Positions 8,616 to 16,603 of a DNA stretch of 28,840 bases are shown piece after piece (within the stretch, counting starts at the first letter, position 1; each line of letters opens with the position of its first letter). The notes under the pieces are model-generated. The model saw only the letters and a program-made list of their open reading frames with translations, did not search any database and was not told where the DNA came from. This DNA is from an uncultured Lachnospiraceae bacterium (GTDB lineage: Bacteria; Bacillota; Clostridia; Lachnospirales; Lachnospiraceae): NCBI GenBank assembly GCA_900548905.1, contig URMK01000070.1, positions 1-28,840 of the forward strand, given 5' to 3'. The position numbers and the translations under genes are program-made.

Positions 8616-8618
8616 AGA
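8549..8618 (-). repeat. Tandem repeat of about 18 bp (about 4 degenerate copies)
   Basis: On the minus strand the unit CTCTATGGAAGAAAAGCG is followed by CTCTATGGAAGAAAACTA and by TTCCAGGGAAGAAAAGGA, and preceded by a copy with an A-run (TCTATGGAAAAAAAAGAA). The first step is 19 bp because of the longer A-run, so the first ATG lies in a different frame from the later ATGG copies. Such repeats are prone to slippage and change the frame read downstream. Confidence 0.7.
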
Positions 8619-8696
8619 CAACTCCTTTCTGTAATTGCGGCAGGAAGCTGTCTGAAAGAATATGCGTAAACCGCGTCTGTCCAGCAACTCCTGCAA

Positions 8697-8727
8697 GTAA
8701 CAGTTCAGACAGGCCTGATTTGGTTAC
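8697..8727. repeat. Short inverted repeat, dispersed family copy 3 (degenerate)
   Basis: GTAACAGTTCAGAC is intact as the left arm, but the right arm (GCCTGATTTGGTTAC) has diverged and pairs only partly. It lies about 30 bp upstream of the promoter of the GH50-like gene. Confidence 0.5.
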
Positions 8728-8755
8728 TGTTCCTATTTAAGTGCGGGCCAGCGCC

Positions 8756-8784
8756 TTGACTTAACAGAGGGTGTCTCTTATAAT
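8756..8784 (+). promoter_or_regulatory. Sigma-A promoter of the GH50-like gene
   Basis: TTGACT (8756-8761) and a perfect TATAAT (8779-8784) are 17 bp apart, nearly the full vegetative consensus. Transcription should start near 8790, giving a leader of about 117 nt. An operator (8790-8803) lies exactly over the expected start point, which is the typical arrangement for repression. Confidence 0.85.
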
Positions 8785-8789
8785 CAAAC

Positions 8790-8803
8790 TGAAACCGATT
8801 TCA
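8790..8803 (+). promoter_or_regulatory. LacI/CcpA-type operator at the GH50-like promoter
   Basis: TGAAACCGATTTCA fits the cre-type consensus TGWAANCGNTNWCA at every position and is nearly palindromic. It covers the predicted transcription start. The identical 14-mer occurs at 12812-12825 in front of the ABC importer genes, and a diverged form lies in front of the lacI-type gene at 21791-21804. The binding protein could be that local LacI-family regulator, CcpA, or both. Confidence 0.8.
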
Positions 8804-8907
8804 GCAAGACGGAGAAACAAAAGAATACCTGCTGTGCGGATCTGTGCATTTACAGCACAGACGGTTTTGAAGAATTTTTCCGAAAACAACCATAAGGGGG
8901 TAAGAAA

Positions 8908-11001
8908 ATGATCGGGACTAACGAAAAGGAAAAAACGGCAGAGGCGGAACATAGAATCCTGCTGGAATGGAAGCAGTCCAGGCTGTACCGGGGAACCATG
9001 GAAAAGCAGGAAGACAACAGAATGCGCTTTACCTGCCCGGTGGAGGGGCTGGATTATCAGCTATATTCCAGAGAGGAGGACAAGGCTGTCCGCCTGGAGG
9101 ATTTTGCCTATCTGTGCCTGAAGCCGGAGGTACTGGAAGCGCATTCCATGTGTTTTCAGCTTTCTTTTTATGAAAAAGCGGCCATGACGGGAGAAGAAGG
9201 GCAGGAACCGGAAATGAGGATAATCTTCGGCCTTCTGCCGGGGATCCCCACCATGGTTCCTTTCGATTTCCATATACTGGACAGCCAGGTGATATTCCCG
9301 GAGCGGACGCCGGGGCGTTTGAAAATGAGTATTTTCGGCAAGCCCATACGTCTTTGTGATATCAGGGAAATCCGGCTGCAGACAGCGCCGGGTTTTGCGT
9401 CCTTTCAATTTACGCTGCCGGAATGCTTTTTTACCGATACGTTTCCGGACTGTTCCCTGCCGCAGAAGCAATTGATTGACGATTTGGGGCAATGGACACA
9501 AAAGAGTTGGAACAAAAAGGTGGAAAACCGGGAGGCGTGCAGCCGGATCCTGCATAAGCTGCTTGAGCATGCGGAGGAAAGCAGCGGCGGTTTCCCGTTT
9601 CCGGACTGGGATGAATACGGCGGTTATACGAAAAAGCCCTTTACGAAAACGGGATGGTTCCATCTGGAACGGGAAAACGGCAGATTCTGGCTGGTGGATC
9701 CGGCGGGTAATGCATTCCTTTCCTCCGGTGTGGACTGTATCAATCCCGGAGTGGAAACCCGGATTGGGCCGGTGGAAAATTTTGTGGGGAAGAATGTGCG
9801 TAACAGCTGTTCCGGAACCGTTATGGACAGGCCGGGCTCCCTTGCCATGTCTCATAACAAAGAAGATTTCTTTAATTTTGGAGAGGAAAATCTGAAGGCC
9901 GCTTTCGGGGAGAACTGGAAGGAAAGCTGGATGAAGCTTGTCAGGCATTATCTTCTATCCTGGGGAATCAATACCATAGGAAACTGGTCCGACAGGGAGT
10001 TTATCCGGTTTGCACGCATGCCCTATGTGATACCCCTGGACTCTTTTTCCAGGGAGGGCTTTCCCCATACACAAACCGCGGTTTTCCGGGATTTCCCTGA
10101 TGTTTTTTCACCTGAGTATGAGGCTTCGGCGCAGCGGTATGCCCAGGGCCTTGCCGAGTATGCCGGGGATCCCTTCCTCATAGGATATTTCATGCGCAAT
10201 GAGCCGGCCTGGGCCTTCGTATATGATCTGAATATCGCGGAAGAAATGCTTGCCAATCCGGCAGAAATGGTAAGTAAGAATGTATTTGCAGAACGTATGA
10301 AGAAGAAATATGGGGACATAGCCCATTTCAACCAGGCATGGGGAACCGGGCTGGCAGATTTTGAAGGACTGAAAAAAAGCATCTACAAGGCGGCCTCCTG
10401 TTCTGTGCAGGCAGCGGCGGATTTACGGCAGTTCTCGGAAGAAATGATAGCCAGATATGTGGAAATCCCGGCAAAAGCACTGCGTAAAGCGGATCCCAAC
10501 CACCTCAATCTGGGGATGCGTTATGCTTACATAACGGATAAAAGTCTGTTATGCGGTTCCGGATGCTTTGATGTATTCTCGATTAACAGTTACCAACTGA
10601 CCCCTCTGGAGCCTGTGGAGCAGGTTGCCGGATGGCTGGACAAGCCTGTTATGGTGGGGGAATTCCATCAGGGCGCGCTGGATGCGGGGCTGACAGCGCA
10701 TGGAATCCGCGGCGTGAGCACACAGGAGCAGCGCGGATGTGCATACCGCTATTATGTGGAGCAGGGACTCACCAATCCCTATTTCCTGGGAGCCCATTAT
10801 TTCCAGCTCAATGACCAGAGCTGCCTGGGCCGGTTTGACGGAGAAAACTATCAGATTGGCCTGGTGGATGTATGTATGCAGGAATATGAGGCGATGACGG
10901 CGGCAATGAAGGAATGTCACAGCCATATGTATCAGGTGGCGGCGGGGGAAATACCCGCATGGGACACAGAGCCGGAAGATATTGAGCCTATCCACTATTG
11001 A
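8908..11001 (+). CDS. GH50-like (agarase-related) clan GH-A glycoside hydrolase
   Basis: This 697-aa protein starts at the ATG at 8908 behind AAGGGGGT. There is no signal peptide, so it should act in the cytoplasm. After an N-terminal beta-rich region (about 1-230) comes a TIM-barrel part opening with GWFHLERENGRFWLVDPAGN. The acid/base is probably Glu432 (MRNEPAW) and the nucleophile Glu585 (MVGEFHQG). The C-terminal GRFDGENYQIGLVDV is a hallmark I associate with GH50 beta-agarases and their relatives. In this context, beside arabinofuranosidases and beta-galactosidases, an exo-beta-galactosidase acting on a galactan is more plausible than agarose use. It is the first gene of the locus, with its own promoter and operator; GH88 follows 204 bp later. 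The exact family (GH50 or an unassigned clan GH-A branch) is uncertain. Confidence 0.7.
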   Translation: MIGTNEKEKTAEAEHRILLEWKQSRLYRGTMEKQEDNRMRFTCPVEGLDYQLYSREEDKAVRLEDFAYLCLKPEVLEAHSMCFQLSFYEKAAMTGEEGQEPEMRIIFGLLPGIPTMVPFDFHILDSQVIFPERTPGRLKMSIFGKPIRLCDIREIRLQTAPGFASFQFTLPECFFTDTFPDCSLPQKQLIDDLGQWTQKSWNKKVENREACSRILHKLLEHAEESSGGFPFPDWDEYGGYTKKPFTKTGWFHLERENGRFWLVDPAGNAFLSSGVDCINPGVETRIGPVENFVGKNVRNSCSGTVMDRPGSLAMSHNKEDFFNFGEENLKAAFGENWKESWMKLVRHYLLSWGINTIGNWSDREFIRFARMPYVIPLDSFSREGFPHTQTAVFRDFPDVFSPEYEASAQRYAQGLAEYAGDPFLIGYFMRNEPAWAFVYDLNIAEEMLANPAEMVSKNVFAERMKKKYGDIAHFNQAWGTGLADFEGLKKSIYKAASCSVQAAADLRQFSEEMIARYVEIPAKALRKADPNHLNLGMRYAYITDKSLLCGSGCFDVFSINSYQLTPLEPVEQVAGWLDKPVMVGEFHQGALDAGLTAHGIRGVSTQEQRGCAYRYYVEQGLTNPYFLGAHYFQLNDQSCLGRFDGENYQIGLVDVCMQEYEAMTAAMKECHSHMYQVAAGEIPAWDTEPEDIEPIHY

Positions 11002-11205
11002 TCACTCCGGCGGCACCGCTGCTCATACCCTGCGGCCGGAACGGTAACCTGGTGTAACAAAAAAACAGGATATGTCAGGTAGACACAGGTCGCCGGAAGA
11101 TGATATGATAAAAACAACGTAACCGTGATGGTGCAGGACAGCCGCCGATCGGCATATCGGTTACAGCAGATCGGCAGAATGGGAAAAGAAGAGAGGGAAA
11201 CGCCT

Positions 11206-12360
11206 ATGGATTATCAGAAAATCAGCCCGGGGGAGATCAAACAGGCGCTGGATTTTTCCGCCGCGCAGATCAAAAAGTATCTGCCGCTTTTTACGGATAA
11301 ATTCCAGAATGCCTATAGCGTGAATCATTTTTATGAGCCGATTGAGAACGTGGACTGGACCAACGGATTTTGGACCGGGGAAATATGGCTTGCCTATGAA
11401 CACACGAAGGATGAAGCATTCCGGGAAGCCGCGGAGGTCCAGGTAAAGGATTACCTGCACCGGATTGACAATAAGATTATGGTGGATCACCATGATATGG
11501 GATTTCTGTATACTCCTTCCTGCGTGGCGGCCTGGAAGCTTACGGGGAACCGGACGGGAAGGGAGGCTGCCATCAAGGCGGCGGATCAGCTCATCAGCAG
11601 ATTCCATGAAAAAGGGGAGTTCATTCAGGCCTGGGGGGCCATGAACGCACCGGAAAATTACCGTCTTATTATTGACTGCCTTTTGAATCTGCCTCTTTTA
11701 TATTGGGCTTCTGAGGAAACCGGGGACAGCAGATACAGAAAAATCGCGGAAAAGCATATCCATACGGCATTAGCCAATGTAATCCGGGAGGACGGTTCCA
11801 CCTGGCATACTTTTTTCTTTGATATGGAAACGGGAAAACCGGATCATGGCGCTACCTGCCAGGGGTATCGGGACGGATCCGCCTGGGCCAGAGGACAGGC
11901 CTGGGGGGTTTACGGCACGGCGCTGGGCTACCGTTATACCAAAGAGACGAAGTATATCGATGCATTCCGCACCGTAACCGGCTATTACCTGGCTCACCTG
12001 CCGGAGGATCTGGTGCCTTACTGGGATTTTGAATTCACGGACGGCTCCGACCAGCCAAGGGATTCCTCCGCAGCGGTGATTGCCGCATGCGGCATGCTGG
12101 AAATGGCCAAATATCTGGCTGGGGAGGACGCCGCTTATTACAGCGGGATCGCGTCTGAAATCATGAAATCCATATATGATAATTATGCCGTAAAGGATCA
12201 TGAAAGCTCCAACGGCCTGGTGCTTCACAGTACCTATTCCAACCATTCGCCCTACAATACCTGCAATCACTGCGGTGTGGATGAATGCAATTCCTGGGGG
12301 GACTATTTTTATATGGAAGCGCTGACCAGGCTGGCGGGTGACTGGGAACAGTACTGGTAA
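11206..12360 (+). CDS. GH88 unsaturated glucuronyl hydrolase
   Basis: This 384-aa cytoplasmic enzyme (no signal peptide) has the (alpha/alpha)6-barrel family signatures HHDMGF, GYRDGSAWARGQAWGVYG and SSAAVIAACGMLE. Asp97 (in HDMGF) and Asp157 (LIIDCLLNLP) correspond to the two catalytic aspartates of characterised GH88 enzymes. GH88 removes a terminal delta-4,5-unsaturated glucuronic acid from oligosaccharides made by a polysaccharide lyase, by hydrating the double bond. The ATG at 11206 is preferred because GAGAGGG precedes it; earlier in-frame starts at 11125 and 11179 lack a site. No lyase is encoded in the window. It follows the GH50-like gene and is closed by a terminator-like hairpin. 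GH105 is the main alternative, but the motifs favour GH88. Confidence 0.88.
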   Translation: MDYQKISPGEIKQALDFSAAQIKKYLPLFTDKFQNAYSVNHFYEPIENVDWTNGFWTGEIWLAYEHTKDEAFREAAEVQVKDYLHRIDNKIMVDHHDMGFLYTPSCVAAWKLTGNRTGREAAIKAADQLISRFHEKGEFIQAWGAMNAPENYRLIIDCLLNLPLLYWASEETGDSRYRKIAEKHIHTALANVIREDGSTWHTFFFDMETGKPDHGATCQGYRDGSAWARGQAWGVYGTALGYRYTKETKYIDAFRTVTGYYLAHLPEDLVPYWDFEFTDGSDQPRDSSAAVIAACGMLEMAKYLAGEDAAYYSGIASEIMKSIYDNYAVKDHESSNGLVLHSTYSNHSPYNTCNHCGVDECNSWGDYFYMEALTRLAGDWEQYW

Positions 12361-12392
12361 ATAGAATCTTTGAAGATAAATACATTAAGTAT

Positions 12393-12428
12393 AAGACGCC
12401 ATTCCTGTTAAGCGGGAATGGCGTCTTT
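12393..12428 (+). terminator. Terminator-like hairpin after the GH88 gene
   Basis: A 13-bp perfect stem (AAGACGCCATTCC with GGAATGGCGTCTT) encloses an 9-nt loop, 33 bp after the GH88 stop, followed by only a short T-run (TTTC). It should end the GH50-like/GH88 transcript and separate it from the importer operon. Confidence 0.7.
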
Positions 12429-12438
12429 CAGACTCGCT

Positions 12439-12480
12439 TGAAAACGGTTTCTGATAAACGGTTTCAGAAAACGGTTATTG
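12439..12480 (+). promoter_or_regulatory. Cluster of three cre/LacI-type half-palindromes
   Basis: Three copies of the core AAACGGTT lie at 13-14 bp steps: TGAAAACGGTTTCT (12439-12452), GATAAACGGTTTCA (12453-12466) and a diverged GAAAACGGTTATTG (12467-12480). The first two fit the cre-type operator pattern with one or two mismatches. They sit about 140 bp upstream of the importer promoter. The 508-bp gap 12361-12868 is otherwise AT-rich and holds no convincing gene. Confidence 0.55.
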
Positions 12481-12619
12481 AAAAGAAAAAGCGTTTATTT
12501 ACAAAGGGTTTAGCACTTTTAATATTCTCTGAAAGAAGACGAACTGAAAAGAATATATGCGACTTGCACAATGAAAAGAAAAACGGATTAAAAAAATATA
12601 CATTTTTACAAGAAAGGGG

Positions 12620-12648
12620 TTGACATTGCTAAAACAGTGATCTAAAAT
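12620..12648 (+). promoter_or_regulatory. Sigma-A promoter of the importer operon
   Basis: A perfect TTGACA (12620-12625) and TAAAAT (12643-12648) are separated by 17 bp. The predicted start near 12655 leaves a leader of about 210 nt before the first permease gene. An operator-like site (12656-12669) overlaps the start point and a second (12807-12830) lies in the leader. Confidence 0.8.
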
Positions 12649-12655
12649 ACAATCA

Positions 12656-12669
12656 AGAAACGGGTTTCA
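12656..12669 (+). promoter_or_regulatory. Diverged operator over the importer transcription start
   Basis: AGAAACGGGTTTCA matches the TGAAACCGATTTCA operator at 11 of 14 positions. Its place just after the -10 box copies the layout at the GH50-like promoter (8790-8803). Its centre is 156 bp from the centre of the operator at 12807-12830, about 15 helical turns, so two bound dimers could face each other in a loop. Confidence 0.5.
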
Positions 12670-12806
12670 AGTGCTAAATAAAACTAACAAGAAGAACTTG
12701 ACGTATTTCATAAGTCAATTAATTAGACAGCAGGTATATAACTGTAACTATTCATTTTGCACAATCGAAAAGAATAATTTACTAGTGCCTGCCAATTTTT
12801 TGACTA

Positions 12807-12830
12807 CAATTTGAAACCGATTTCAAATTG
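12807..12830 (+). promoter_or_regulatory. Strong operator (24-bp palindrome) in the importer leader
   Basis: The core TGAAACCGATTTCA (12812-12825) is identical to the site at the GH50-like promoter. Here it is extended symmetrically by CAATT and AATTG to a 24-bp palindrome with a single mismatched pair. It lies 38 bp upstream of the GTG start of the first permease gene. A TTGACT (12800-12805) abuts it, but no good -10 box follows, so a roadblock or looping role is more likely than promoter overlap. Confidence 0.8.
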
Positions 12831-12868
12831 TGATGTTAGCAAGAAATTGCGGAAATGGAGGAGATAGT

Positions 12869-13837
12869 GTGAAAAAGTCATCAAAGACTAGCGCATCAGC
12901 GACTGTCTATAAGGTTCCCAAAAAGTCCTTTATGAAAAAGGTTATGGACAGTAAAACCTTATTGCTTATGTGTCTGCCGGCTATTGTGTTTTTTATTATA
13001 TTTAGTTATTGTCCGTTGCCTGGTGTGTACATAGCGTTTACGAATTATAATTTCAGGGACGGTATTTTCGGAAGCCCCTTTGTGGGATTTAAGAATTTTG
13101 AGTTTCTGGCGAAATCCGGTCAGCTTTGGATGCTGACAAGAAATACTATCCTTTATAATCTGGTATTTATTGTTTTGGGAAATGTGCTTCAGATAACCAT
13201 GGCAATCCTGCTGAATGAGGTTCGCTGTAAATGGTTCAAGAAGGTATCACAGACTATCATGTTCCTACCCTACTTTATATCGGCAGTATTAATCGGTGTT
13301 ATTGCATTCAATATTCTGAATTATGATACAGGAGCCCTGAATACCTTCCTGAAAGCGATTGGAAGTGATCCGGTTAAAGTATATAGTATGCCGAAAGCCT
13401 GGCCTATCATTATCGTAATCTGCCAGTTGTGGCAGCAGACAGGGTATGGTTCCATTGTTTATTTCGCATCTATCTGCGGTATTGATTCCAGCATCATGGA
13501 AGCTGCGGAGGTAGACGGCGCCACGAGCTGGCAGAGAATCCGCTACATCATTCTGCCGAGCCTGAAACCGACTTTTATCATCCTGCTTCTGTTTGCTTTA
13601 GGCGGCATTATGAAAGGTAATTTCGGCTTGTTCTACAATCTGGTAGGCGGTTCCAACTCGCAGCTGTTCCCCACTACCGATATTATTGAAACTTTTGTAT
13701 ACCGTATGATGATGAACCAGAACAATTTTTCCACGTCTTCCGCAGTAGGGCTTTATCAGTCGATTTTCGGTTTCGCACTGATTATGTTCTGTAACTGGCT
13801 GGTTCGTAGGATTGACCCTGATTATGCATTATTTTAG
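12869..13837 (+). CDS. ABC sugar importer permease, LplB type
   Basis: This 322-aa inner-membrane protein has about six transmembrane helices. The GTG at 12869 is chosen because GGAGGAG ends 5 bp before it; upstream in-frame starts lie inside the operator. The cytoplasmic EAA loop (EAAEVDGATSWQRIRYIILP) that contacts the ATPase is clear. Proteins of this type (LplB, COG4209) pair with YtcP-type permeases to import oligosaccharides. No ATPase gene is present, as is normal for this subfamily, which typically shares an MsmX-like ATPase encoded elsewhere. It is the first gene of a tight operon; its stop is 12 bp before the next start. Confidence 0.92.
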   Translation: MKKSSKTSASATVYKVPKKSFMKKVMDSKTLLLMCLPAIVFFIIFSYCPLPGVYIAFTNYNFRDGIFGSPFVGFKNFEFLAKSGQLWMLTRNTILYNLVFIVLGNVLQITMAILLNEVRCKWFKKVSQTIMFLPYFISAVLIGVIAFNILNYDTGALNTFLKAIGSDPVKVYSMPKAWPIIIVICQLWQQTGYGSIVYFASICGIDSSIMEAAEVDGATSWQRIRYIILPSLKPTFIILLLFALGGIMKGNFGLFYNLVGGSNSQLFPTTDIIETFVYRMMMNQNNFSTSSAVGLYQSIFGFALIMFCNWLVRRIDPDYALF

Positions 13838-13849
13838 GAGGTGAAAGTG

Positions 13850-14752
13850 ATGGGTGACAGAAGAAAGATTAAAATGGACGGCAGTACGATGGTGGTACGC
13901 GTTATTTCCTATATAGTTGTTACATTGTTCGCTTTGGTGTGTATCCTTCCCTTTCTCCTGATGATTTCGGCTTCCTTCAGTACGGAAACTATCATTAACA
14001 AAGAAGGATTCGGCCTGCTTCCGAAAGGACTTACAGTAGCGGCATATTCCTGGGTATTCCGGTTCCCGAAAATGATACTTGGTTCTTATTTCGTCACTAT
14101 CGTGATGACCGTAGGCGGAACCATAGTGGGGCTGTTCATCATTGCCATGACTGGCTATGCTCTCCAGAGACAGGACTTCCCGTTCAGAAATGCCATTTCG
14201 TTCTTCATTTATTTTACAACCCTGTTTTCCGCAGGTATGGCGCCCACATTTATCTGGGTTTCCAGATATCTGCACCTGAAAGGGAATTATATGGCGGTGT
14301 TCCTGCAGCTGCTGATGACTCCCTGGCTGATTATCCTGATGAAAAACTTTGCCAAATCCGTTCCTCATGAAATTACGGAATCCGGTAAGATTGACGGAGC
14401 GGGGGATTTTAAGATTTTCCTTTCCCTTGTACTGCCTATGCTGAAGCCTGCGCTTGCTACCATTGGCCTGTTCCTGGCACTGGGTTACTGGAACGAATGG
14501 TATAACTCCATGCTGTATTTAGGCTCCGCAGTTACATATAAACCTCTTCAGTATTATCTGTATGGAATTATTAATCAGGCAAGCGCACTGAAAAGCTCCG
14601 TGGCAGGCGCGAATGTTTCTGTCACCTCACTGCCTACCAATACCTTGAAAATGGCAACGGCAGTGGTTGCAACAGGCCCAATCATTTTCCTGTATCCATT
14701 TGTCCAGAAATACTTTATTTCCGGTATTACCATTGGTGCGGTAAAGGGCTGA
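13850..14752 (+). CDS. ABC sugar importer permease, YtcP type
   Basis: This 300-aa permease (COG0395, MalG-like) has about six transmembrane helices and an EAA-type loop (ESGKIDGAGDFKIFLSLVLP). The ATG at 13850 is preferred over the GTG codons at 13841 and 13847 because TAGGAGG ends 8 bp upstream. It forms the membrane channel with the preceding LplB-type protein. The C-terminus (YFISGITIGAVKG) is the standard end of this family. The binding-protein gene follows 93 bp later. Confidence 0.92.
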   Translation: MGDRRKIKMDGSTMVVRVISYIVVTLFALVCILPFLLMISASFSTETIINKEGFGLLPKGLTVAAYSWVFRFPKMILGSYFVTIVMTVGGTIVGLFIIAMTGYALQRQDFPFRNAISFFIYFTTLFSAGMAPTFIWVSRYLHLKGNYMAVFLQLLMTPWLIILMKNFAKSVPHEITESGKIDGAGDFKIFLSLVLPMLKPALATIGLFLALGYWNEWYNSMLYLGSAVTYKPLQYYLYGIINQASALKSSVAGANVSVTSLPTNTLKMATAVVATGPIIFLYPFVQKYFISGITIGAVKG

Positions 14753-14845
14753 TCACAGATTCAAGATGTTAATTCCCTGTGTGGGATTTGCATAAACAAC
14801 ACAACTAATTCATTTGTGTAAAAATAAGAAAAGGGAGGATTTACC

Positions 14846-16492
14846 ATGAGTAAACTCGGCAAAAAACTTTTGGCGTTACTGTTGGCAGGAACGATGACTT
14901 TCAGCCTGGCTGCTTGCGGAAATAAAGACGCAGGCACAACAACAGCAACTACAGACAACAATGCAGCTGCAACCACAGAAGGAAGCAGCGCAGCAGCCGG
15001 TACGGACGAAGCGGCTGCATCCAATATTGATACTTCCAAGCATGAAGTTATCAATCTGCTTGTTCTTGGAAACAAGCCCAGTAATGGCAGACTGGAAGCT
15101 ATGCTGGAAAAACTGAATGTGATTTTAAATGAAAAGGTGAACGCAGAACTGACCATGACCTATGTGGAATGGGCGGACTGGCAGACCCAGTACAATGTAC
15201 AGCTCCTGAGCGGTGACAGCAGCATGGATCTGATTACCACGGCTACCGACTGGCTGTATGCATGGGAAAATATTCAGAAGGGTGCATTCATGCCTCTTTC
15301 CGAGGATATGTTAAAGACCTATGCTCCTAAGACATGGGAAACGATTCCGGAAGAACATTGGGCTGACTGCTCTTATAACGATGAAATCTATATGATTCCG
15401 GAAGATAACTATATCCAGTACACAAACCATGGTATGTATTACCGCGGCGATTGGGCTAAAGAAGCCGGCGTAGAGACTGTTAATAACTTTGAAGATTTGG
15501 GAACCTATTTCCAGTGGGTTAAGGATAACCAGCCCGACTGTATTCCCTGGGATGTAGGCGGAAAGAACAATGTCGGCGGACTGCTTGGCGGTTACATTAA
15601 TTCCAATACCGGCAATATTGTAATCAACGGTGTTAACGCAGGTAACTTTGAATTCTGGTTTGGGGAATCCAAAGATGATGTTTACACGGTAACCTCTCCT
15701 TACATGGACAGCGACGTAATTTATGACGCAGTGGAACTGTTTAAGAAATGGAACGATGCAGGCTTCTGGAGAGAAGATGTTTTGAACTATGACGGTGACT
15801 CCCGTGAAGAAATGTACGCAGGGCTTTCCGGAGCTGACCAGCATCACAGCCAGACCTACTATAGCCAGGTAAGACCTAACATGGACAAGAAACAGCCTGG
15901 TTCCGAAGTGAAGATGTTCTCCTTCTCCATGCCCAGCAAGAACCTGACAAAGCCTCTGATCACACATCAGGCAGCAGCAATCAGCGCGAATTCTCAGCAT
16001 CCGGAAAGAGCTCTTATGGTATATGACCTGTTAAGAAATGACGAAGAATGCTACAGACTGATGAATTATGGTATCGAAGGCGAAGATTATCTGGTAACAG
16101 ACGACGGCAAGCTGGCAAGACCCGATGGTTTTGATGCAAGTACCGATGCTTTGGATTCCAATTTCTGGCTTGGACGTAACGATACGCTGGAACTTCAGGA
16201 TTCCACATGGTGGGAAGGCACACAGGATATGATCGAAGAGTACAACTCTTATGCAATCGACTATCCTTATGCAAGCTTTATCGTTGACAAAACAAATATT
16301 GAAGTAGCTCAGGCTGCTATTGCAAACGTACTTTCCGAGTACATCCCTCAGCTGGCATATGGTAAATATGACGATCCGAAGGCTGCTGTTGATGAAATGA
16401 GACAGAAACTTCTGGATGCAGGCTATGAAGAGGTAAAAGCAGATCTGCAGGCACAGATGGATGCTTATAAGGCACAGAAGGAAGCTCAGTAA
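14846..16492 (+). CDS. Lipoprotein sugar-binding protein of the ABC importer
   Basis: This 548-aa protein starts at the ATG at 14846 behind GGGAGGA. It has a lysine-containing hydrophobic signal peptide ending in the lipobox LAAC, with Cys24 as the lipid-anchored residue, then a Thr/Ala/Asn-rich flexible tether (about 25-60). The mature part is a large LplA-like extracellular solute-binding protein; the length of about 550 aa is usual for partners of LplB/YtcP permeases. Numerous Trp, Tyr and Asp residues fit carbohydrate binding. It captures the oligosaccharide on the cell surface and is the only clearly extracellular product of the locus. A stable hairpin follows the stop, which may raise its mRNA level over the downstream hydrolases. 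Confidence 0.92.
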   Translation: MSKLGKKLLALLLAGTMTFSLAACGNKDAGTTTATTDNNAAATTEGSSAAAGTDEAAASNIDTSKHEVINLLVLGNKPSNGRLEAMLEKLNVILNEKVNAELTMTYVEWADWQTQYNVQLLSGDSSMDLITTATDWLYAWENIQKGAFMPLSEDMLKTYAPKTWETIPEEHWADCSYNDEIYMIPEDNYIQYTNHGMYYRGDWAKEAGVETVNNFEDLGTYFQWVKDNQPDCIPWDVGGKNNVGGLLGGYINSNTGNIVINGVNAGNFEFWFGESKDDVYTVTSPYMDSDVIYDAVELFKKWNDAGFWREDVLNYDGDSREEMYAGLSGADQHHSQTYYSQVRPNMDKKQPGSEVKMFSFSMPSKNLTKPLITHQAAAISANSQHPERALMVYDLLRNDEECYRLMNYGIEGEDYLVTDDGKLARPDGFDASTDALDSNFWLGRNDTLELQDSTWWEGTQDMIEEYNSYAIDYPYASFIVDKTNIEVAQAAIANVLSEYIPQLAYGKYDDPKAAVDEMRQKLLDAGYEEVKADLQAQMDAYKAQKEAQ

Positions 16493-16530
16493 ATTTTACG
16501 GATTTCTTCAATCACGGTTTTAACACATAA

Positions 16531-16560
16531 GCCGGCTGCATACTCCGGTATGCAGCCGGC
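16531..16560 (+). terminator. Intercistronic hairpin between binding-protein and GH51-GH43 genes
   Basis: A perfect 13-bp stem (GCCGGCTGCATAC with GTATGCAGCCGGC) closes a TCCG loop. There is no T-run, only AATTTACATAAT. This fits a partial terminator or a 3'-end stabiliser that keeps the binding-protein transcript in excess, a common arrangement in sugar-import operons. Function is inferred. Confidence 0.7.
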
Positions 16561-16603
16561 AATTTACATAATAAACCCATTCCCCCACAGACAGGAAGAA
16601 AAA

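Noticed and set aside
8549..8618. CRISPR-like array
   Set aside because: Units of 18-19 bp are contiguous with no spacers and no cas genes; it is a simple tandem repeat.
9061..9948. 295-aa minus-strand frame
   Set aside because: Antisense to the GH50-like gene; no recognised motif.
12438..12623. 61-aa plus-strand frame between GH88 and the importer operon
   Set aside because: It covers the operator cluster and reaches the -35 box, has Lys-rich low-complexity content and no ribosome binding site.
12800..12828. Second promoter (TTGACT) next to the importer palindrome
   Set aside because: No acceptable -10 box lies 16-18 bp downstream, while the TTGACA-17-TAAAAT promoter at 12620 is near consensus.
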